From assembly GCA_030039575.1 (NCBI GenBank), contig JASHVH010000051.1:1-8562 (forward strand): 8,562 nucleotides of DNA. The letters run 5' to 3'. Of this stretch, positions 7,074 to 8,562 are shown one piece after another. The notes beneath the pieces are model-generated. The model was given only the letters and a program-made list of their open reading frames with translations. It was not told the origin of the DNA and did no database searches. This stretch comes from Acidimicrobiales bacterium (GTDB lineage Bacteria > Actinomycetota > Acidimicrobiia > Acidimicrobiales > Palsa-688). The position numbers and the translations under genes are program-made. Numbering within the stretch: the stretch's first letter is position 1; each line of letters starts with the position of its first letter.

Positions 7074-8255
7074 ATGGCGGGAGACCAGGGTGATCCGGCG
7101 TCCGGTGCGTGCGGTACCGGCCCGGCCACTGCCGCCGCCCGGCCGGAACGCCTGGCCGTCGCCTTCTCGCGGCTGCTCTGGGGCTGTGGCGTCAAGGTCC
7201 CGGCGGGGGCAGCCATGACCTATGCCGAGGCGCTCTCGCTCCTGGGGTTGTCTCGCCTGAGCCCCGTGTATTGGGCCGGACGCGCCACGCTTCTCACGCG
7301 GCCGGAGGACGTGGGCGCCTACAACCGGGCTTTTGCTGCTTTCTACTTCGGTGATGTCGCCCGCCCTGACAAGGGTGTGAGGTCAGGCAGGACGCTGGCG
7401 TTGCTCGCCGGCGCCCGGGACGACGGCGAGCGGGACAGGGACGACCAAACCGCGGGCCGCGAGCGGGACGGCGAGCCGGCGCCGCTGCGCTACAGCCACA
7501 TCGAGATCCTGCGGGCGAAGGACTTCGCCGCGTGCAGCGCCGACGAACTGGCCGAGCTGGAGCGCCTCCTGGCCAGGGCCCGCCTTCGTGGGCCGGTGCG
7601 CCGTTCACGCCGGTACCAGCCCGTGCGGCGAGCGAGCCACCATCCCGACCTGGCCCGTACCGTGCGGCGCGCTCTACGGGCGGGCGGCGAGCCGGTACGG
7701 AGGGCGTGGAAGGCACCCGGGGTACGTCCCCGCCGGGTCGTCGTCCTTTGCGATGTCAGCGGGTCGATGGGACCGTACTCTCGGGTGCTCATGCGTTTCC
7801 TCCACCTGGTTGTCAGTGGCCGGCCTCAAGTGGAGGCGTTCACCATCGGGACGAGGCTCACCCGCGTTACCAGGGAGTTGTCGGTGCACGACCCCGACGT
7901 CGCATTGGCCCGGGCCACCGGCCGCGTCGTGGACTGGTCCAGCGGCACTCGGCTGGGGGAGGCGTTACGGGAGTTCAACGAGCGGTGGGGCGCCCGGGGC
8001 TTGGCCCGCGGGTCCGTAACGGTGATCTTCTCCGACGGTTTGGACCGCGGCGACCCGGAGAACCTGGCGGGCGAGATGGCGCGCCTGGCCCGGGTGGCCC
8101 ACAAGGTGGTGTGGGTCAACCCGCTGAAGGGTTCTCCGGGGTACGCCCCGTTGGCCCGGGGTATGGCCGCCGCCCTGCCGTTTATCGACGATTTCGTCGA
8201 AGGGCACTCACTGTCGTCCCTCGAAGCGCTGGCCGGGTTGGTCGGCAATGAGTGA
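7074..8255 (+). CDS. coxE: VWA-domain protein, CoxE-like maturation factor
   Basis: 393-residue protein of the CoxE-like VWA family, expected to pair with the CoxD ATPase in maturing the molybdenum enzyme. The N-terminal 1-115 is helical and conserved-looking. Residues about 115-145 form a highly charged Arg/Asp/Glu linker, and about 150-215 is arginine-rich. The VWA domain follows (about 220-380) with a complete metal-ion-dependent adhesion site: D227-x-S229-x-S231 (DVSGSM), T292 (SSGTRLGE) and D321 (FSDGLDRGD). It starts 1 base after the coxD stop and relies on coupling; a GGAG at 7057-7060 is rather distant. No signal peptide or membrane segment is visible, so it is cytoplasmic. The last 17 codons are the intact copy of the direct repeat also found before coxL. 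Confidence 0.88.
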   Translation: MAGDQGDPASGACGTGPATAAARPERLAVAFSRLLWGCGVKVPAGAAMTYAEALSLLGLSRLSPVYWAGRATLLTRPEDVGAYNRAFAAFYFGDVARPDKGVRSGRTLALLAGARDDGERDRDDQTAGRERDGEPAPLRYSHIEILRAKDFAACSADELAELERLLARARLRGPVRRSRRYQPVRRASHHPDLARTVRRALRAGGEPVRRAWKAPGVRPRRVVVLCDVSGSMGPYSRVLMRFLHLVVSGRPQVEAFTIGTRLTRVTRELSVHDPDVALARATGRVVDWSSGTRLGEALREFNERWGARGLARGSVTVIFSDGLDRGDPENLAGEMARLARVAHKVVWVNPLKGSPGYAPLARGMAAALPFIDDFVEGHSLSSLEALAGLVGNE

Positions 8256-8266
8256 ACATGCAAGGG
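8203..8266 (+). repeat. Direct repeat copy B: coxE 3' end and coxE/coxF junction
   Basis: 64 bp covering the C-terminal codons of coxE, its TGA at 8253-8255 and the AAGGG ribosome site of the next gene. It recurs 5,847 bp upstream as copy A (2356-2418). This copy is in frame within an intact gene, so it is the parent form and copy A the derivative. Confidence 0.85.
8262..8266 (+). promoter_or_regulatory. Ribosome binding site of the XdhC/CoxF-like gene
   Basis: AAGGG, 10 bases before GTG 8277. It sits too close to the alternative in-frame GTG codons at 8271 (4 bases) and 8268 (1 base), so I favour 8277. The site lies at the right edge of the direct repeat. Confidence 0.45.
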
Positions 8267-8276
8267 TGTGGTGCAG

Positions 8277-8562
8277 GTGAGGGAGGTCATCGCCCAGGTT
8301 GAGCGTTGGCGCCAGGGAGGCCGGCGCGTAGCCCTGGCCCGGGTGGTCGGCGTCGAGGGGTCGGGGCCGCGCGAGGCCGGGGCCACGATGGCCGTCAGCG
8401 AGGACGGCGAAGTAGCCGGGTCTGTCTCGGGCGGGTGCGTAGAGGGCGCCGTCGTCACCGAGGCGCTGGCTGCCCTGGAGGTGGGGGCGGGGGCCCGGCG
8501 GTGCTCGTTCGGGTACTCCGACGACGAGGCTTTCGCAGTGGGGCTCACTTGCGGCGGGACCG
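8277..8562 (+). CDS. XdhC/CoxF-family molybdenum-cofactor maturation protein, N-terminal part
   Basis: About 95 residues are visible before the window ends in mid-gene. The segment ARVVGVEGSGPREAGATM, then SVSGGCVEGAV (conserved cysteine) and YSDDEAF then GLTCGGT (second cysteine) is the hallmark N-terminal half of the XdhC/CoxI family. XdhC proteins bind molybdenum cofactor, support its sulfuration and insert it into Mo hydroxylases. In form I cox clusters the corresponding gene after coxE is coxF; coxI is a related paralogue, so the exact name is left open. The gene begins about 21 bases after coxE and belongs to the operon. The Rossmann-like C-terminal domain usual in this family would lie beyond the window. 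Confidence 0.88.
   Translation, partial: MREVIAQVERWRQGGRRVALARVVGVEGSGPREAGATMAVSEDGEVAGSVSGGCVEGAVVTEALAALEVGAGARRCSFGYSDDEAFAVGLTCGGT

Noticed and set aside
7826..8548. Minus-strand frame of 240 codons over the coxE end and the XdhC-like gene
   Set aside because: It is antisense to two genes with intact family motifs and has no motif of its own.

Overview
The window looks like chromosomal DNA of a high-GC actinobacterium or a similar high-GC bacterium. Signs are very GC-rich coding sequence, GTG starts, 4-base start/stop overlaps, and a regulator promoter that appears to give a leaderless mRNA. No species can be named from the sequence alone. There are two divergent gene blocks.

Minus-strand block (1-2331, visibly less GC-rich). 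Read in the direction of transcription it holds a GntR/FCD-family regulator (1636-2310), a short-chain dehydrogenase closely resembling gluconate 5-dehydrogenase IdnO (736-1521), and the N-terminal two thirds of a zinc-dependent dehydrogenase closely resembling L-idonate 5-dehydrogenase IdnD (1-714, cut by the window edge). The two enzymes would interconvert L-idonate, 5-keto-D-gluconate and D-gluconate. The regulator has a consensus-like promoter (TTGACA, 17 bp, TACCTT) and a 16-bp near-palindrome on its transcription start, so it probably represses itself.

Plus-strand block (2504 to the window end, about 70% GC or more). This is a compact molybdenum-hydroxylase operon of the carbon monoxide dehydrogenase type: coxL, coxS, coxM, coxD (MoxR AAA+ ATPase), coxE (VWA protein) and the start of an XdhC/CoxF-type maturation gene. 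Junctions are overlaps of 4 bases (L/S, S/M, M/D) or a gap of 1 base (D/E). CoxL carries AYRGAGR in its active-site loop, the form II signature, rather than the AYxCSFR of proven CO dehydrogenases. The structural enzyme is therefore a (LSM)2-type Mo/FeS/FAD hydroxylase of unknown substrate. CoxD, CoxE and the XdhC-like protein are its likely maturation helpers.

The most unusual feature is a 63/64-bp imperfect direct repeat. The last 17 codons of coxE, its stop codon and the Shine-Dalgarno of the next gene (8203-8266) recur upstream of coxL (2356-2418) with about 91% identity. The upstream copy has a 1-base deletion and substitutions and is not part of a gene. It looks like the stump of a lost coxE, so the coxLSMDE module is flanked by direct repeats. 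This points to a past tandem duplication and deletion, or to insertion of the module beside the sugar-acid genes. I saw no tRNA, rRNA, CRISPR array, insertion sequence or clear terminator.
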